NCBI RefSeq assembly: GCF_024129435.1
Contig: NZ_JAMXXN010000004.1
Span: forward strand, 124,001-188,000
Direction of reading: 5' to 3'
Length of the DNA: 64,000 bases
Source: Acinetobacter lwoffii
GTDB taxonomy: Bacteria > Pseudomonadota > Gammaproteobacteria > Pseudomonadales > Moraxellaceae
A program made the position numbers and the translations under genes. The notes under the pieces are model-generated. The model had not been told where the DNA came from. It saw only the letters and a list, made by a program, of their open reading frames with translations, and did no database searches. This document shows, in pieces, positions 17,428-27,322 of the stretch; the stretch's first letter is position 1; the number at the start of each line of letters is the position of its first letter.

Positions 17428-17740
17428 CAGATTTTTCTCCAAACTTTATAATGGTGCATTTTTCATGCTTGTCTTGTTGTACATCTGGATGGAGTGATTC
17501 AATTTCTGTGCCAAGGCTTCAAAAAATAAAAAAATTTACTTTAACCGATCTCATTATTTGTATTATGAATCATTGATTTAGTAATACTAAAAAGAATTAA
17601 ACCTGTATTTAAATACTGTATCCGAGCTTAATTCTAAGTAGGTCGCGCAAAGAGCAATGAAAGCATGGCGGAAGTGAGATAGAAGATGATGTACAAATAA
17701 AGTGCAGTATTTTGAATAATTTTTGCACTGTTTTAAAACA
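17428..17740. other. Upstream region of the urt operon
   Basis: About 310 bases, AT-rich, between urtA and the parE terminator. It should carry the urt promoter. No clear sigma-54 (GG-N10-GC) or other named site was found by eye. Confidence 0.35.
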
Positions 17741-17741
17741 G

Positions 17742-17768
17742 AAAATCCCGCAAGCGCGGGATTTTTTA
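17742..17768 (-). terminator. Intrinsic terminator downstream of parE
   Basis: AAAATCCCGC and GCGGGATTTT pair around AAGC. Read on the minus strand it follows the parE stop and ends in a T-run; the plus strand also has a T-run. Confidence 0.85.
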
Positions 17769-17786
17769 TTGCTTAAATTCGATAGT

Positions 17787-19667
17787 TTAAACCACCAAAT
17801 CTGCCAGATTGCCTTTTTGCTCTAACCAGTCTTTACGGTCACTGGCACGTTTTTTTGCCAAGAGTTTATCCAATAAACCTGCAGTATGATGAGCATCATC
17901 TAAGTCCAGTTGCACCAGACGGCGCGTGTTTGGATCCAGTGTGGTTTCACGCAACTGGCTGGCATTCATCTCGCCCAGACCCTTGAATCGGGTAATTTGC
18001 GGATTCTTGGTTTTGCATTTTTTCAGGATGCTATTCAGTTCGTCTTCATCCAAAGCGTAATGCACATCTTTGTTGTCATCAATACGGAATAATGGCGGCA
18101 TCGCTACAAATAAATGCCCTTCCTCGACCAGTGTAGGAAAATGCTTTACAAACAAGGCACACAGCAAAGTCGCGATATGCAAACCATCCGAGTCGGCATC
18201 CGCCAGGATACAGACCTTGCCATAACGCAGTTCAGACAAGTCATCCGAACCCGGATCAACGCCAATGGCAATCGCAATATTGTGTACTTCCTGCGATGCT
18301 AGAACTTCGTCAGAAGAGACTTCCCAAGTATTCAGGATTTTTCCACGAATTGGCATAATCGCCTGGAAGTTCTTATCACGCGCCTGCTTGGCCGAACCAC
18401 CCGCAGAATCCCCTTCCACAATAAACAGTTCTGACTGATCCAGATCATGGCCTACACAGTCCGACAGTTTCCCCGGCAAGGTTGGACCCGCGACAATTTT
18501 CTTACGTTCTACTTTTTTCGCTGCTTTGAGACGGCGACCGGCTTTGGAAATGGCCATTTCTGCCAGTTGCATGGCGATATCAGAATTCTGGTTCAACCAT
18601 AATGCAAAGGCATCTTTGGCAATATTCTGCACAATTCCAGCTGCTTCACGGCTCGATAGACGTTCTTTAGTCTGACCTGAGAATTGCGGCTCCTGAAATT
18701 TCAGCGACAGGATATAATTGACGCCGTCCCAGACATCTTCGGCAGAGAGTTTCATATTCCGCGGCAGCAAATTACGCAGTTCACAGAATTCACGCATCGC
18801 ATCGGTGACGCCTGAACGCAGACCATTCACATGCGTTCCGCCTTGTGCGGTCGGAATCAGGTTGACATAAGATTCCTGGACGCTTTCACCCCCTTCGACA
18901 TTCCAGCAAATTGCAAATTCTGCGCTGGCACGTTCCGCATCGCCTGTGGCAACAAACGCCGGTGCCGGAATAATTTCACGGTCTTCCAGCTCGTCCATCA
19001 AATAATCAACCAGACCATTTTCAAACTGCCAGGTGATCTTTTCATCATTGATCTGATCAACATAGTTGATCTGTAAGCCCGCCGCCAAAACAGCTTTGGC
19101 TTTGAGATTATGTTTTAAAGCTTTGAGGGCAAATTTAGGAGAATCAAAATATTTGGCTTCAGGCCAGAATTGTACAGTAGTTCCTGATACCCGTTTCGGT
19201 GCCTTACCTGCCAGTACTTCAAGCGGTGCAACCGGTTCGCCATTTTCAAAGGCCATTTTATACAGATTGCCCTGACGCTGAACTTCAACCTCTACCCGGG
19301 TCGAAAGCGCATTGACCACTGAAATCCCAACGCCATGCAAACCACCGGAAAACTGGTAATTATCGGTGCTGAACTTACCGCCGGCATGCAGTTTGGTCAT
19401 GATAATTTCAATACCGCTCTGGCCATATTCAGGGTGAATATCCACCGGCATACCACGGCCATTGTCTTCGACTGATAAAGAACCATCTTTATAGACCGTG
19501 ACGGTAATCTTGTTGGCATGCCCTGCCAGTGCCTCATCGACAGCATTATCAATCACTTCCTGTGCCAAATGGTTGGGACGAGAAGTATCGGTATACATGC
19601 CCGGACGACGACGGACCGGATCCAGACCAGATAAAACTTCAAGAGATTGAGCCGTATATTGAGACAC
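17787..19667 (-). CDS. parE: DNA topoisomerase IV subunit B
   Basis: The 626-residue GHKL ATPase subunit drives strand passage by ParC2E2 for decatenating daughter chromosomes. Visible motifs are VRRRPGMYTDTS, DNAVDEA (Mg/ATP site), GRGMPV, GGLHGVG (ATP lid) and the TOPRIM EGDSAGG, where quinolone-linked residues lie nearby. Length is that of ParE, not GyrB (about 800). The start is GTG one base after the stop of yqiA, with AAGGAAACC inside the end of that gene as ribosome site, so the two are translationally coupled. The yqiA-parE order is the same as in E. coli. Confidence 0.95.
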   Translation of the reverse strand: MSQYTAQSLEVLSGLDPVRRRPGMYTDTSRPNHLAQEVIDNAVDEALAGHANKITVTVYKDGSLSVEDNGRGMPVDIHPEYGQSGIEIIMTKLHAGGKFSTDNYQFSGGLHGVGISVVNALSTRVEVEVQRQGNLYKMAFENGEPVAPLEVLAGKAPKRVSGTTVQFWPEAKYFDSPKFALKALKHNLKAKAVLAAGLQINYVDQINDEKITWQFENGLVDYLMDELEDREIIPAPAFVATGDAERASAEFAICWNVEGGESVQESYVNLIPTAQGGTHVNGLRSGVTDAMREFCELRNLLPRNMKLSAEDVWDGVNYILSLKFQEPQFSGQTKERLSSREAAGIVQNIAKDAFALWLNQNSDIAMQLAEMAISKAGRRLKAAKKVERKKIVAGPTLPGKLSDCVGHDLDQSELFIVEGDSAGGSAKQARDKNFQAIMPIRGKILNTWEVSSDEVLASQEVHNIAIAIGVDPGSDDLSELRYGKVCILADADSDGLHIATLLCALFVKHFPTLVEEGHLFVAMPPLFRIDDNKDVHYALDEDELNSILKKCKTKNPQITRFKGLGEMNASQLRETTLDPNTRRLVQLDLDDAHHTAGLLDKLLAKKRASDRKDWLEQKGNLADLVV

Positions 19668-19668
19668 G

Positions 19669-20262
19669 TTATTCGGTTTCCTTTTTTATGCAGTCCAATA
19701 AAAACTGTAAGACGAACGGAATTTTCTCCGCAAAATCATCCATCCCGTGACTGCCATAGGCTTCAGTCATCAGCATTGCAGGGGGATGCGCAGCACTATA
19801 ATAACGATGTGCTTCACGATAATCCAAAACTTCATCGCCTTGTTGCAGCAGAACCAGTATTTTGTCTGCATCTTGTGCAACAGGCAGGGCCAATTGCTGG
19901 AGTTGTACCAGATCTGCCTCATCCAGACACCAGTTTGGATGTACTTGATAAGGCAATTGCTCGTCAAACAGTTCACGAAACAGTTGCCATGGTCGCATTG
20001 CCGGATTGATCAGTACAGCAGGCACAGCATGCTGTGCGACCAGATGTGTCGCATAAAATCCGCCGAGACTACTGCCCAGTAATGCCACATTATGCATCGA
20101 TTCAATCAGTTCAGAAACATGCGCAATGGCAGCGTTCGGTGACATGTTTAAATCGGGTAAATGTACCTGAATTTCAGGATACTTTGCACAGTAATGTTGC
20201 AGCAATTTCCCCTTGATCGAGTTGGAATTACTCTTAAAACCATGCAAATAAATGATATTCAT
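19669..20262 (-). CDS. yqiA: YqiA-family esterase
   Basis: The 197-residue alpha/beta hydrolase of the YqiA/UPF0227 type opens with IIYLHGFKSNSNSIKG and has the nucleophile elbow LLGSSLGGF. A VLLQQGDEVLDY strand supplies the acid, and the final GSHGMDDF the catalytic His. E. coli YqiA has esterase activity on short acyl chains; its biological role is unclear. It is cytoplasmic, lacking a signal peptide. It directly precedes parE and is presumably cotranscribed with it. Confidence 0.85.
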   Translation of the reverse strand: MNIIYLHGFKSNSNSIKGKLLQHYCAKYPEIQVHLPDLNMSPNAAIAHVSELIESMHNVALLGSSLGGFYATHLVAQHAVPAVLINPAMRPWQLFRELFDEQLPYQVHPNWCLDEADLVQLQQLALPVAQDADKILVLLQQGDEVLDYREAHRYYSAAHPPAMLMTEAYGSHGMDDFAEKIPFVLQFLLDCIKKETE

Positions 20263-20508
20263 GAACTACCAACAAAAAACCCATCAATCATCAAAATTTA
20301 ATTTAAATAATGTGAAGTACACTACTTTATAAGACCAGTTAATTGCTTAAATTGTCTGACAAAAAAGCCCAAAATCTTTTCTCATTCTCGTTATTTTAAG
20401 CTGAGGCCCTCAAAATCCGGAAACTCAACAAGAAAAAGAATTTATACCGCGAAGTTCTTTAAAAAGAAAGATGGCACCATATGCGGCTCATTGAAAGGAC
20501 AGGATCAG

Positions 20509-21840
20509 ATGCCAAGTTTGACACCGTTACATGAAACCTATTGTCGATGGGACCGAACCCCGCCGAGTCAGGCCGATGTACTGGAAGGTCTGGCGCAGCT
20601 GGTAACGATGCGCTTTAACGATGTGATCCAGGAGCTGATCAAGAGTATTCAACGCGAAATTTTAATGAGTATTTTCGGTTTAAGTGAAAATAATTCTGAA
20701 AAAATTCAGAATATTCCGTCGATTGTGCGGCTCTATCAAATGTCTTATGACATGCTGTTTCATTACGGCAATACCCTGATTGCCCCTGCTTTGCGCCAGA
20801 TTATTGAACGCTTTCCTAAACTGCATAATAAACCGCTGACACCTTCCTTGCATTTTCTGGTCAGTGTCTTAAATGGTATTATCGGGGATTATCTGCTGAA
20901 ATATCAAAACCCTCTAGCCCTGCCGATGGTGATCTATGACCATTATGGCTCGCTGCAAAAAGGTGAGCTAAGCGGTCGTATTACTTTGTTTGTACATGGC
21001 TTATGCATGAACCATTTAGACTGGTCAAATCGCAAATATGAAGGCATTGGGGCAAAATTACTGGCGCAGCGCGACCGCAATACCATGCTCTACCTGAATT
21101 ACAATACTGGACGCCGGATTTCTGCCAATGGTCGAAGTCTGGCGAATACCTTACAGGATCTGATTGCTCGCAATCCGAGAATTACCAGTATTGACCTGAT
21201 CGGGCATAGCATGGGTGGTCTGGTCTCTCGTAGTGCGCTGTTTTATGGCAAGCAGAATGTCTATAGCTGGGTCAATATGGTGGAAAATCTGGTCTGTCTG
21301 GGTTCACCGCATCATGGTGCAGTACTGGAACGTTTTGGCTTTAGCTTGCAGGACAAACTTGGACATTTTCCACTGATCCGGCTGCTTGGCCATCTGGTCA
21401 ATATTCGCAGTAACGGTATTCTGGATTTGCGCCATGGCAGCGTCCGGGATGATGACTGGGAGCATAATCCACTTCGGATCGGCTTTATGGATGATCACCG
21501 TAAACCTGCCCCAATTCCCTCGCATATCGATACCTATCTGGTCGCCGGTACCATCGAGTTTGAAAACCGCAAGAACAAGACCTTACATGTGATTGGCGAT
21601 TATCTGGTCAGTATTAAAAGTGCTTTGGGCGAGCACCCCAATCCGCGTTTCCAGCTCAAAGTCCCGGATGCAAACAAGGCGATTTTCTACGGCCTGAACC
21701 ATTTTGAAATTCAGTATCATCCGCTGGTGGCCGAGCAGGTGGCGCGCTGGTTCTATCCAAGTATAGAAGATGAAGCCTTTGATCAGATTCATGAATATGT
21801 GATGGATCTGGACAGTCTGGAAGGCATTGCCCTGACCTGA
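20509..21840 (+). CDS. Alpha/beta hydrolase, lipase/PGAP1-like
   Basis: The 443-residue protein has an N-terminal helical extension of about 155 residues, then a hydrolase core: oxyanion segment LFVHGLCMNHLDW (His163-Gly164) and nucleophile elbow GHSMGG at 232-237 (Ser234), followed by LVCLGSPHHGAVLE, typical of triacylglycerol-lipase or PGAP1-like folds. A late GLNHFEI supplies a candidate catalytic His. No signal peptide is visible. I chose the ATG at 20509 because GGACAGGA lies just ahead; a TTG six codons upstream is possible. Substrate unknown. A strong terminator follows. Confidence 0.8.
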   Translation: MPSLTPLHETYCRWDRTPPSQADVLEGLAQLVTMRFNDVIQELIKSIQREILMSIFGLSENNSEKIQNIPSIVRLYQMSYDMLFHYGNTLIAPALRQIIERFPKLHNKPLTPSLHFLVSVLNGIIGDYLLKYQNPLALPMVIYDHYGSLQKGELSGRITLFVHGLCMNHLDWSNRKYEGIGAKLLAQRDRNTMLYLNYNTGRRISANGRSLANTLQDLIARNPRITSIDLIGHSMGGLVSRSALFYGKQNVYSWVNMVENLVCLGSPHHGAVLERFGFSLQDKLGHFPLIRLLGHLVNIRSNGILDLRHGSVRDDDWEHNPLRIGFMDDHRKPAPIPSHIDTYLVAGTIEFENRKNKTLHVIGDYLVSIKSALGEHPNPRFQLKVPDANKAIFYGLNHFEIQYHPLVAEQVARWFYPSIEDEAFDQIHEYVMDLDSLEGIALT

Positions 21841-21854
21841 ACTTCAGCAAAATA

Positions 21855-21884
21855 AAAAAGCCCTCGATTGAGGGCTTTTTTATT
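21855..21884. terminator. Bidirectional intrinsic terminator
   Basis: AAAAAGCCCTC and GAGGGCTTTTT pair around GATT, between the convergent hydrolase gene and dsbB. Confidence 0.9.
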
Positions 21885-21894
21885 AAATATGGAA

Positions 21895-22422
21895 TTAATA
21901 TTTATCTCTGAGTCGTTTAACCGGTGCCTTTTTATATTTACGCAGTAGTTGCCACAGACTAATCAACAATAAAATACTGAAAAAGATCAAAGACCAGACA
22001 GGCAAGGATTGACCCAAAAAGGTCCAGTCAATCGCGGCACATTCCCCTGAACCATTTAAGACCTGTTGCAGTACAGACTGCATCGGCAGGGTTTCCAGCC
22101 AGTATTCCAGACCGGGACCACAGCTCGGCACCTGATCCGGTGGCAGGTTCTGTAGCCAGACATGACGTGCAGCCACGCCCACAGCCCACAAAATACTGAG
22201 CGAACCCAGCAAGGCATATAGCCGCTTCATGAGATTGGATGCGGGATTATGCAGGAATGCGATCAGTGAGATGATCCCGAGTCCGATTAATCCAACACGC
22301 TGAAACACACAGAGCGGACAAGGCGCCAGACCTTGTACATGCTCAAGATATAAGGCAAATGCCATGCCGATGACAGCAGCCAGAAACAACATACCACTCA
22401 CGAAGCGATAACCCCATTGCAT
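21895..22422 (-). CDS. dsbB: Disulfide bond formation protein B
   Basis: The 175-residue inner-membrane protein reoxidises DsbA and passes electrons to quinone. Four hydrophobic segments are visible, with the first active pair in CPLC (Cys35, Cys38) followed by VFQR, and the second periplasmic pair at Cys101 (PSCGPG) and Cys128 (GECAAIDW). All four catalytic cysteines are present. It lies 19 bases downstream of gshA on the same strand, so thiol metabolism genes are grouped. Its partner dsbA is at 59.4 kb. Confidence 0.95.
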   Translation of the reverse strand: MQWGYRFVSGMLFLAAVIGMAFALYLEHVQGLAPCPLCVFQRVGLIGLGIISLIAFLHNPASNLMKRLYALLGSLSILWAVGVAARHVWLQNLPPDQVPSCGPGLEYWLETLPMQSVLQQVLNGSGECAAIDWTFLGQSLPVWSLIFFSILLLISLWQLLRKYKKAPVKRLRDKY

Positions 22423-22441
22423 GGTGAATCCTCTTATTTTT

Positions 22442-24019
22442 TTATCGATATTGGGCTAAATAATCAGCAAAACTGACGCTGCTATCTTGCTCGAGTTGCT
22501 GTTGCTGCTGCAATGACTTTTGTGACATTTCTTCAAAATAAGCCAGGGTTTCCGGGCTGAGCTGATGTTCTTCATAGACACTGCTGTGCTGTTGGGCCAG
22601 ATGTTGGCCAAAATGCCACATACCGCCCTGCTCACGTGTATCCCCGACCACCAGAGCAGACAAGGTGGCATCGACTTCATCGACCCGGATCATCATGGTT
22701 TTTAAAGCATCAGTATATAGAGTACTGTCGTAGGCTGAATTTAACAGCTTGGCCAGGGGATGCATACGCTGCAAATGCATGGCACACCAATCTTCAATCG
22801 GATAAGACTGGTCATTTTCCATAATTGCCGCATTTGGCGCACGGCCGCGGTTCACTACTTCAGCCTGATTCTGTTCAATAATATCCTGTTCATTGCTGAG
22901 GAGCGCCGGACTGTCCTGCAATAAACAGTACAAGGCTACGACTTCGAGGAAGCCGGCCGTATCTTCATTAATGCCAATCGGGCTGTATGGATTGACATCG
23001 ACTGCACGCAGCTCGACATAGGCAATCCCACGATTTTCCAGTGCCTGTGACGGCGTTTCACCTGCAAGCGGCACCTGTTTCGGGCGCACTAAGCTGTAAT
23101 ATTCATTTTCGATTTGCAGCACATGATCATTGATCTGGATCGGCTGGCCATTGGCATCATCTAGTCCCAAACGGCTAAACGGTTTATACGGCGTTTTGAC
23201 GGCTTTTTGCAGCCCGTCCAGATAGTCCTGCAAATTATTGTAGTGAATACCGAGCTGTTTCTGCGCAGAGTTTTGATAACCAAAACGTCCCATACGCAGT
23301 GCAGTCGCATAAGGCGAATACAAGGTACCTTTGACCAATGGCAGCAAGAAATGATCACGGCCAGTCATAAAGCACTGGCAGACCGCCGGACTGGCCCCGA
23401 TCAGGAACATCACCAGTGGGGTCAGACGAATAAAGTTGCGGATCAGGCCCATATAGCGATGACTGCGATAATCCTGCAAGCTCAGTGCTTTGAGTGCTTC
23501 ATCTTGTTCCTGCTGTTGCAGTGCCTCGAACAGATGGTCCGGGAAAGACAGGTTGTAATGCACGCCTGAAATCGTCTGCATACGGCGACCATAACGCACA
23601 CCTAGACCACGACGATACAGGGTTTTAAATAAACCGATATTCGAGCTGCCATATTGTGCCAGCGGAATGCTGTCATCCCGACTGTCCAGCATACACGGCA
23701 TCGACAAAGGCCAGAGCTTTTCATCATTTTCCAGATGACGATGCACAATCGCATGAATATCGCTGAGATAGTCCAGCGCTTTTTTAATACTGTCCTGTGG
23801 CGGAGTAATAAACTCCATCAACGCTTCGGAATAGTCTGTGGTGATATGTGGATGAGTCAAGGCTGAACCCAAGGCACGAGGATGCGCTGCCTGTGACAGG
23901 AAACCATCACTTTGCATACGCAAGCTTTCACGCTCGATACCACGCAACATGCCTTTGATGAGTGACGACTCGACCCAGGTTGGTAATACATTTGGGGAAG
24001 TCGATTCAGGTTGACTCAT
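22442..24019 (-). CDS. gshA: Glutamate-cysteine ligase
   Basis: The 525-residue enzyme joins glutamate and cysteine with ATP, the first step of glutathione synthesis. It belongs to the gammaproteobacterial GshA class: GIERESLRMQSDG near residues 27-39, TDYSEALMEFITPP, SGVHYNLSFP, and YVELRAVDVNPYSPIGI. The C terminus has a short glutamine-rich run (QKSLQQQQQLEQ). It is the first gene of a probable gshA-dsbB pair and diverges from the DUF924 gene. Confidence 0.95.
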   Translation of the reverse strand: MSQPESTSPNVLPTWVESSLIKGMLRGIERESLRMQSDGFLSQAAHPRALGSALTHPHITTDYSEALMEFITPPQDSIKKALDYLSDIHAIVHRHLENDEKLWPLSMPCMLDSRDDSIPLAQYGSSNIGLFKTLYRRGLGVRYGRRMQTISGVHYNLSFPDHLFEALQQQEQDEALKALSLQDYRSHRYMGLIRNFIRLTPLVMFLIGASPAVCQCFMTGRDHFLLPLVKGTLYSPYATALRMGRFGYQNSAQKQLGIHYNNLQDYLDGLQKAVKTPYKPFSRLGLDDANGQPIQINDHVLQIENEYYSLVRPKQVPLAGETPSQALENRGIAYVELRAVDVNPYSPIGINEDTAGFLEVVALYCLLQDSPALLSNEQDIIEQNQAEVVNRGRAPNAAIMENDQSYPIEDWCAMHLQRMHPLAKLLNSAYDSTLYTDALKTMMIRVDEVDATLSALVVGDTREQGGMWHFGQHLAQQHSSVYEEHQLSPETLAYFEEMSQKSLQQQQQLEQDSSVSFADYLAQYR

Positions 24020-24230
24020 TACAATCTCGCTTAAGGGGGCTAAATTATTAAATTAAAATCATCGGTTTAATCAGTATAACGTGATTTCATGCCGGCACAT
24101 GACAGGCTGCCTAGTTTTCAGGCAAACCATTGATTTTTAATTTGGCAAATTTTTAACACAAACTTCCTCTATAAGACATGGAAAATTTGTGATTTTATTA
24201 ACAAATAGATGCTAATGAATTGTAAATATT

Positions 24231-24770
24231 ATGAATTATCAAGATATTTTAGACTTCTGGTTTCATGCAGACAGCCAGCCCTTATGGTTTAGCCAAAGCC
24301 ATGAATTCGACCAAAGTATTGCGCAGCAGTTCATGAGCACCCATCAGCAAGCAGCCCGGGCTGAACTTTGGGGCTGGCGTAAAACAGCAGAAGGCCGGCT
24401 GGCCGAAATTATTGTCCTGGATCAATTTTCACGAAATTTATTCCGTGATTCTCCCCAAGCTTTTGCCCAAGACAGTTTGGCACTGGCCTTGGCTCAGGAA
24501 ACCATCAGCCTGAACCTGGATCAACAACTCAGTCCGGAACAACGTGCCTTTCTATATATGCCATTTATGCACAGCGAATCCAAACTGATTCATGAATTCG
24601 CATTAAAACTGTTTCAGCGTCTGGGCAATCAGACCAATCTGGAATTTGAGAAAAAGCATAAAGTCATTATTGACCGCTTTGGACGTTATCCGCACCGGAA
24701 TCAGATTCTGGGTCGTGCATCGACCGATGAAGAACTTACTTTCCTGACCCAGCCCGATAGCAGTTTTTAA
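24231..24770 (+). CDS. DUF924 family protein
   Basis: The 179-residue helical protein matches the DUF924/YPO-type family: ILDFWFHAD at the start, LAEIIVLDQFSRNLFRDSPQAFAQD, FLYMPFMHSE, and a late DRFGRYPHRNQILGR. These aromatic and arginine motifs define a TPR-like alpha-helical fold of unknown biochemical role. No signal peptide. The ATG lacks a clear ribosome site, though no better start is seen. It is followed 52 bases later by a lipoprotein gene. Confidence 0.8.
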   Translation: MNYQDILDFWFHADSQPLWFSQSHEFDQSIAQQFMSTHQQAARAELWGWRKTAEGRLAEIIVLDQFSRNLFRDSPQAFAQDSLALALAQETISLNLDQQLSPEQRAFLYMPFMHSESKLIHEFALKLFQRLGNQTNLEFEKKHKVIIDRFGRYPHRNQILGRASTDEELTFLTQPDSSF

Positions 24771-24822
24771 GATTTTTTAAGCCCGGCTGTCTGGACTGGA
24801 TCATTGCATCAGGAGATCGAAC

Positions 24823-25374
24823 ATGAAAAACATGCTACTGGGATTGAGTGTGATTGCTGCCATCAGCCTGACCGGCTGTGCAACCACACCATCAAAGCCC
24901 TTAACATTTGATCAGTTAGGTCGCTACAGTACCACTCCCCTCAATAGCAACACTTACCGTATCAGCTTTCAGGCCCGTCCCAATATGAGCTTTGGCACAG
25001 CTGAAGAAATTACCCTGCTCAAAGCCGCACAGACTACCGTACAAAATGGCTTTCAGTTCTTCAGAGTACTGAATGATCCAAGTAACCGTAGTCAACAACC
25101 TCCACGGCAGGCCATCGTCTATCCGGCACCAAGCTTTTATCCGTACGGGTATTACCGTCGATATCCAGGGTTCTGGCCAGACCCATTCTATGACCGTCCT
25201 TATACTGTGACGCTGGATCCTGCCCAAGTGGCCTATACCATTGAATGCTTCAAGGCCAATCAGGCACCTCAAGATGCCTTTGATGCCCGCTTGATTTTAC
25301 AGTCACTTGGGGCTAAATATGGTTTAAGTCCATCCGGTGCAGTGCTGCAACCGCAACCGGCCAATCCCTCCTGA
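24823..25374 (+). CDS. Lipoprotein, CC0125/CC1285-like
   Basis: The 183-residue protein has a lipoprotein signal with LTGC (Cys19). The mature part includes YRISFQARPNMSFGTAEEITLLKAAQTTVQNGFQFFRVL, the pattern of the CC0125/CC1285 lipoprotein family, in which DUF4136-like folds track the 'pattern ... A.L..G...F' helix. A Pro/Tyr-rich insert (SFYPYGYYRRYPGFWPDPF) follows. Role unknown; the anchoring membrane is not certain. AGGAGATCG precedes the ATG. The next gene starts 11 bases after its stop, so they form an operon. Confidence 0.7.
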   Translation: MKNMLLGLSVIAAISLTGCATTPSKPLTFDQLGRYSTTPLNSNTYRISFQARPNMSFGTAEEITLLKAAQTTVQNGFQFFRVLNDPSNRSQQPPRQAIVYPAPSFYPYGYYRRYPGFWPDPFYDRPYTVTLDPAQVAYTIECFKANQAPQDAFDARLILQSLGAKYGLSPSGAVLQPQPANPS

Positions 25375-25385
25375 CAGGATGATCT

Positions 25386-26687
25386 ATGCAGACAGAGCGT
25401 ATCTCCCCGAGCTTACAACGCAGTAAACGTTTCGCGACCATCGCCCTGGTGGTCGCCGTACTGACCTGGTTGGCATTGATGGTTGCAGCCAAATTGTTAC
25501 CTGAATATGTCTGGCTCATTCATATTCTGATGCTCTCGGCAGAAGCGGGTGTGGTCGGTGGTCTGGCGGACTGGTATGCGATTACTGTGCTGTTTCGTAA
25601 CCCTTTTGGCAGATTGCCCATTCCCAAGTTTTTACGTGACCATACCGAGATCATTCCACGTAACAAGGCCCGTATTGCAGAGTCAATGGGCCGTTTTGTG
25701 CAGGAAAATTTTCTTTCTCCGCAAATTGTACAACGCAGTCTGGACAGTACTGACCTGAGTCTAGCCGCGGGACGCTGGCTAGCCAATCCACAAAATAATG
25801 CCCAAGTGACTCAGGTCATCCAGCAGACGGTGCCTAAAATCTTTGAATTTGTGGGACAGGAACAGATTGCCGGATTTATCCAGAGCAACAGCGTGCAATG
25901 GGTCAAAAATACCCAGATCAATACCTTAGCCAGTGAAATGCTGCATGCCGTTCTGGACAATGATTTCCATCAGGATGTGCTACAGCGCGGACTGGATGTG
26001 GTGCATGCCTGGATGACCTCGCATCCTGAACAAACCCGCGAGCTGACCCGTAACCTGTTTAAGGAAATGGGCGTGTGGAAACTGGCCAAAGGTGCCAGCT
26101 GGATCGGGATTGACGTGCAGCAACGCAGTATTGATTCCGTAATCGGGCGCGTTGAAGCCATGCTGGCCGATCCAGATCATCCATGGCGACTTAAAATTGA
26201 GAACATGGGACATAACTGGATGTTACAGTTGGCAGATAATGACAGTGAAGCCAGCCAGCGTCTGAATGAAACCAAAGATGCCTTATTAGATAGTCCACAG
26301 GTACTGAATTTTATCAGTGGTGCGGTGGTGATTTTATGTGATGCGATCAAGGAAGACTTGCAAAAACCTGATTCGGGTATTGCAGAGAATCTTAGAATTG
26401 CCATTCAACAGGTCGGAGAAAATATTATCTCAAATGCCTCGGTACGTGAGCTGCTGAATAAACGTCTCAGCGGAATTGCGGTTGACCTGAGTGACCAGTA
26501 CAGTGAAAAAGTCATTCGTTTTATCAGCGAGCGCATTCACGAATGGGATTCAAGCGAGATGATCGATAAGATTGAAAACGAAGTCGGCGGTGACCTGCAT
26601 ATGATCCGGGTCAATGGGGTCGTGGTCGGTGCCTGTATCGGTCTGGTGCTCGGGATCATCCGGGCGGCGGTGGAGCATTTAATTTAA
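25386..26687 (+). CDS. DUF445 family membrane protein
   Basis: The 433-residue protein has two N-terminal hydrophobic segments (about 17-34 and 40-60), including GGLADWYAITVLFRNPFGRLPIP, the hallmark of DUF445 (YjiN-like). A long helical cytoplasmic or periplasmic body follows, then a final hydrophobic glycine-rich hairpin (VNGVVVGACIGLVLGIIRA). Family function is not established. AGGATG lies ahead of the ATG, and it is cotranscribed with the preceding lipoprotein gene. Confidence 0.85.
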   Translation: MQTERISPSLQRSKRFATIALVVAVLTWLALMVAAKLLPEYVWLIHILMLSAEAGVVGGLADWYAITVLFRNPFGRLPIPKFLRDHTEIIPRNKARIAESMGRFVQENFLSPQIVQRSLDSTDLSLAAGRWLANPQNNAQVTQVIQQTVPKIFEFVGQEQIAGFIQSNSVQWVKNTQINTLASEMLHAVLDNDFHQDVLQRGLDVVHAWMTSHPEQTRELTRNLFKEMGVWKLAKGASWIGIDVQQRSIDSVIGRVEAMLADPDHPWRLKIENMGHNWMLQLADNDSEASQRLNETKDALLDSPQVLNFISGAVVILCDAIKEDLQKPDSGIAENLRIAIQQVGENIISNASVRELLNKRLSGIAVDLSDQYSEKVIRFISERIHEWDSSEMIDKIENEVGGDLHMIRVNGVVVGACIGLVLGIIRAAVEHLI

Positions 26688-26775
26688 AAATGATGCTATT
26701 CGCCCCATACAGCCCCACTTTTAAAATGCCCAAGAATTGACTCCAGCCAGATCAAATTTAAGATTTAAAAAATGA

Positions 26776-27063
26776 TCATTTGGGTGGCTGAGGTCCGGAC
26801 ATATCCACCAACAGCCCAGTGAATTTGCGTACGAATGGCAATAAGGTCACCACAATCGGAAAAGCAATCGCCCAGGAAATCATCCAGTTATGAAACCAGA
26901 GTGCCATAAATCCCTCAATCCAGCCAAGATTGCGCAGCATATTGATCATGGAAATAATGCCACTCATCAGGCAGGACAGGATAAAAGGCACAATAATCAA
27001 TGCACATTTTGCAGGAAGTTTAGGAATATGACCGATAATGGTCGGACGTTGTGATGCAGCCAC
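26776..27063 (-). CDS. DUF2798 family small membrane protein
   Basis: The 95-residue protein has two transmembrane helices (about 19-42 and 57-78), with the DUF2798 pattern of LPAKCALIIVPFILSCLMSGIIS and FHNWMISWAIAFPIVVTLLPFVRKF. Function unknown. The start appears to be GTG, since no in-frame ATG precedes the first helix; AAGAG lies upstream. It converges with the DUF445 gene and diverges from argS. Confidence 0.75.
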   Translation of the reverse strand: MAASQRPTIIGHIPKLPAKCALIIVPFILSCLMSGIISMINMLRNLGWIEGFMALWFHNWMISWAIAFPIVVTLLPFVRKFTGLLVDMSGPQPPK

Positions 27064-27322
27064 GACATGCTCTTTTTACTGTTTTCAGATGACTAATATA
27101 AGCCAAATTCTGTACGGTGAAGCATTGTTTTTTTCATCTGAAATGTTGAGCTAAAAACTGGTTTTATTTTCATGGGATTAATCCGTTGATTTTCCCTTTC
27201 TTTAGTCAAAAGCTTCTGACAAAGTGATCCTCTACTTTTTATTCCCTAGAAATGCTTTTACCTAAACAGCCTGAAATTTGCTATATTTGCTGTTTTTCTG
27301 CGATCTCTATTTTCGACTGATT

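Noticed and set aside
27278..27322. Longer argS starting at TTG
   Set aside because: Adds a hydrophobic stretch foreign to ArgRS; ATG 27323 matches the family start.
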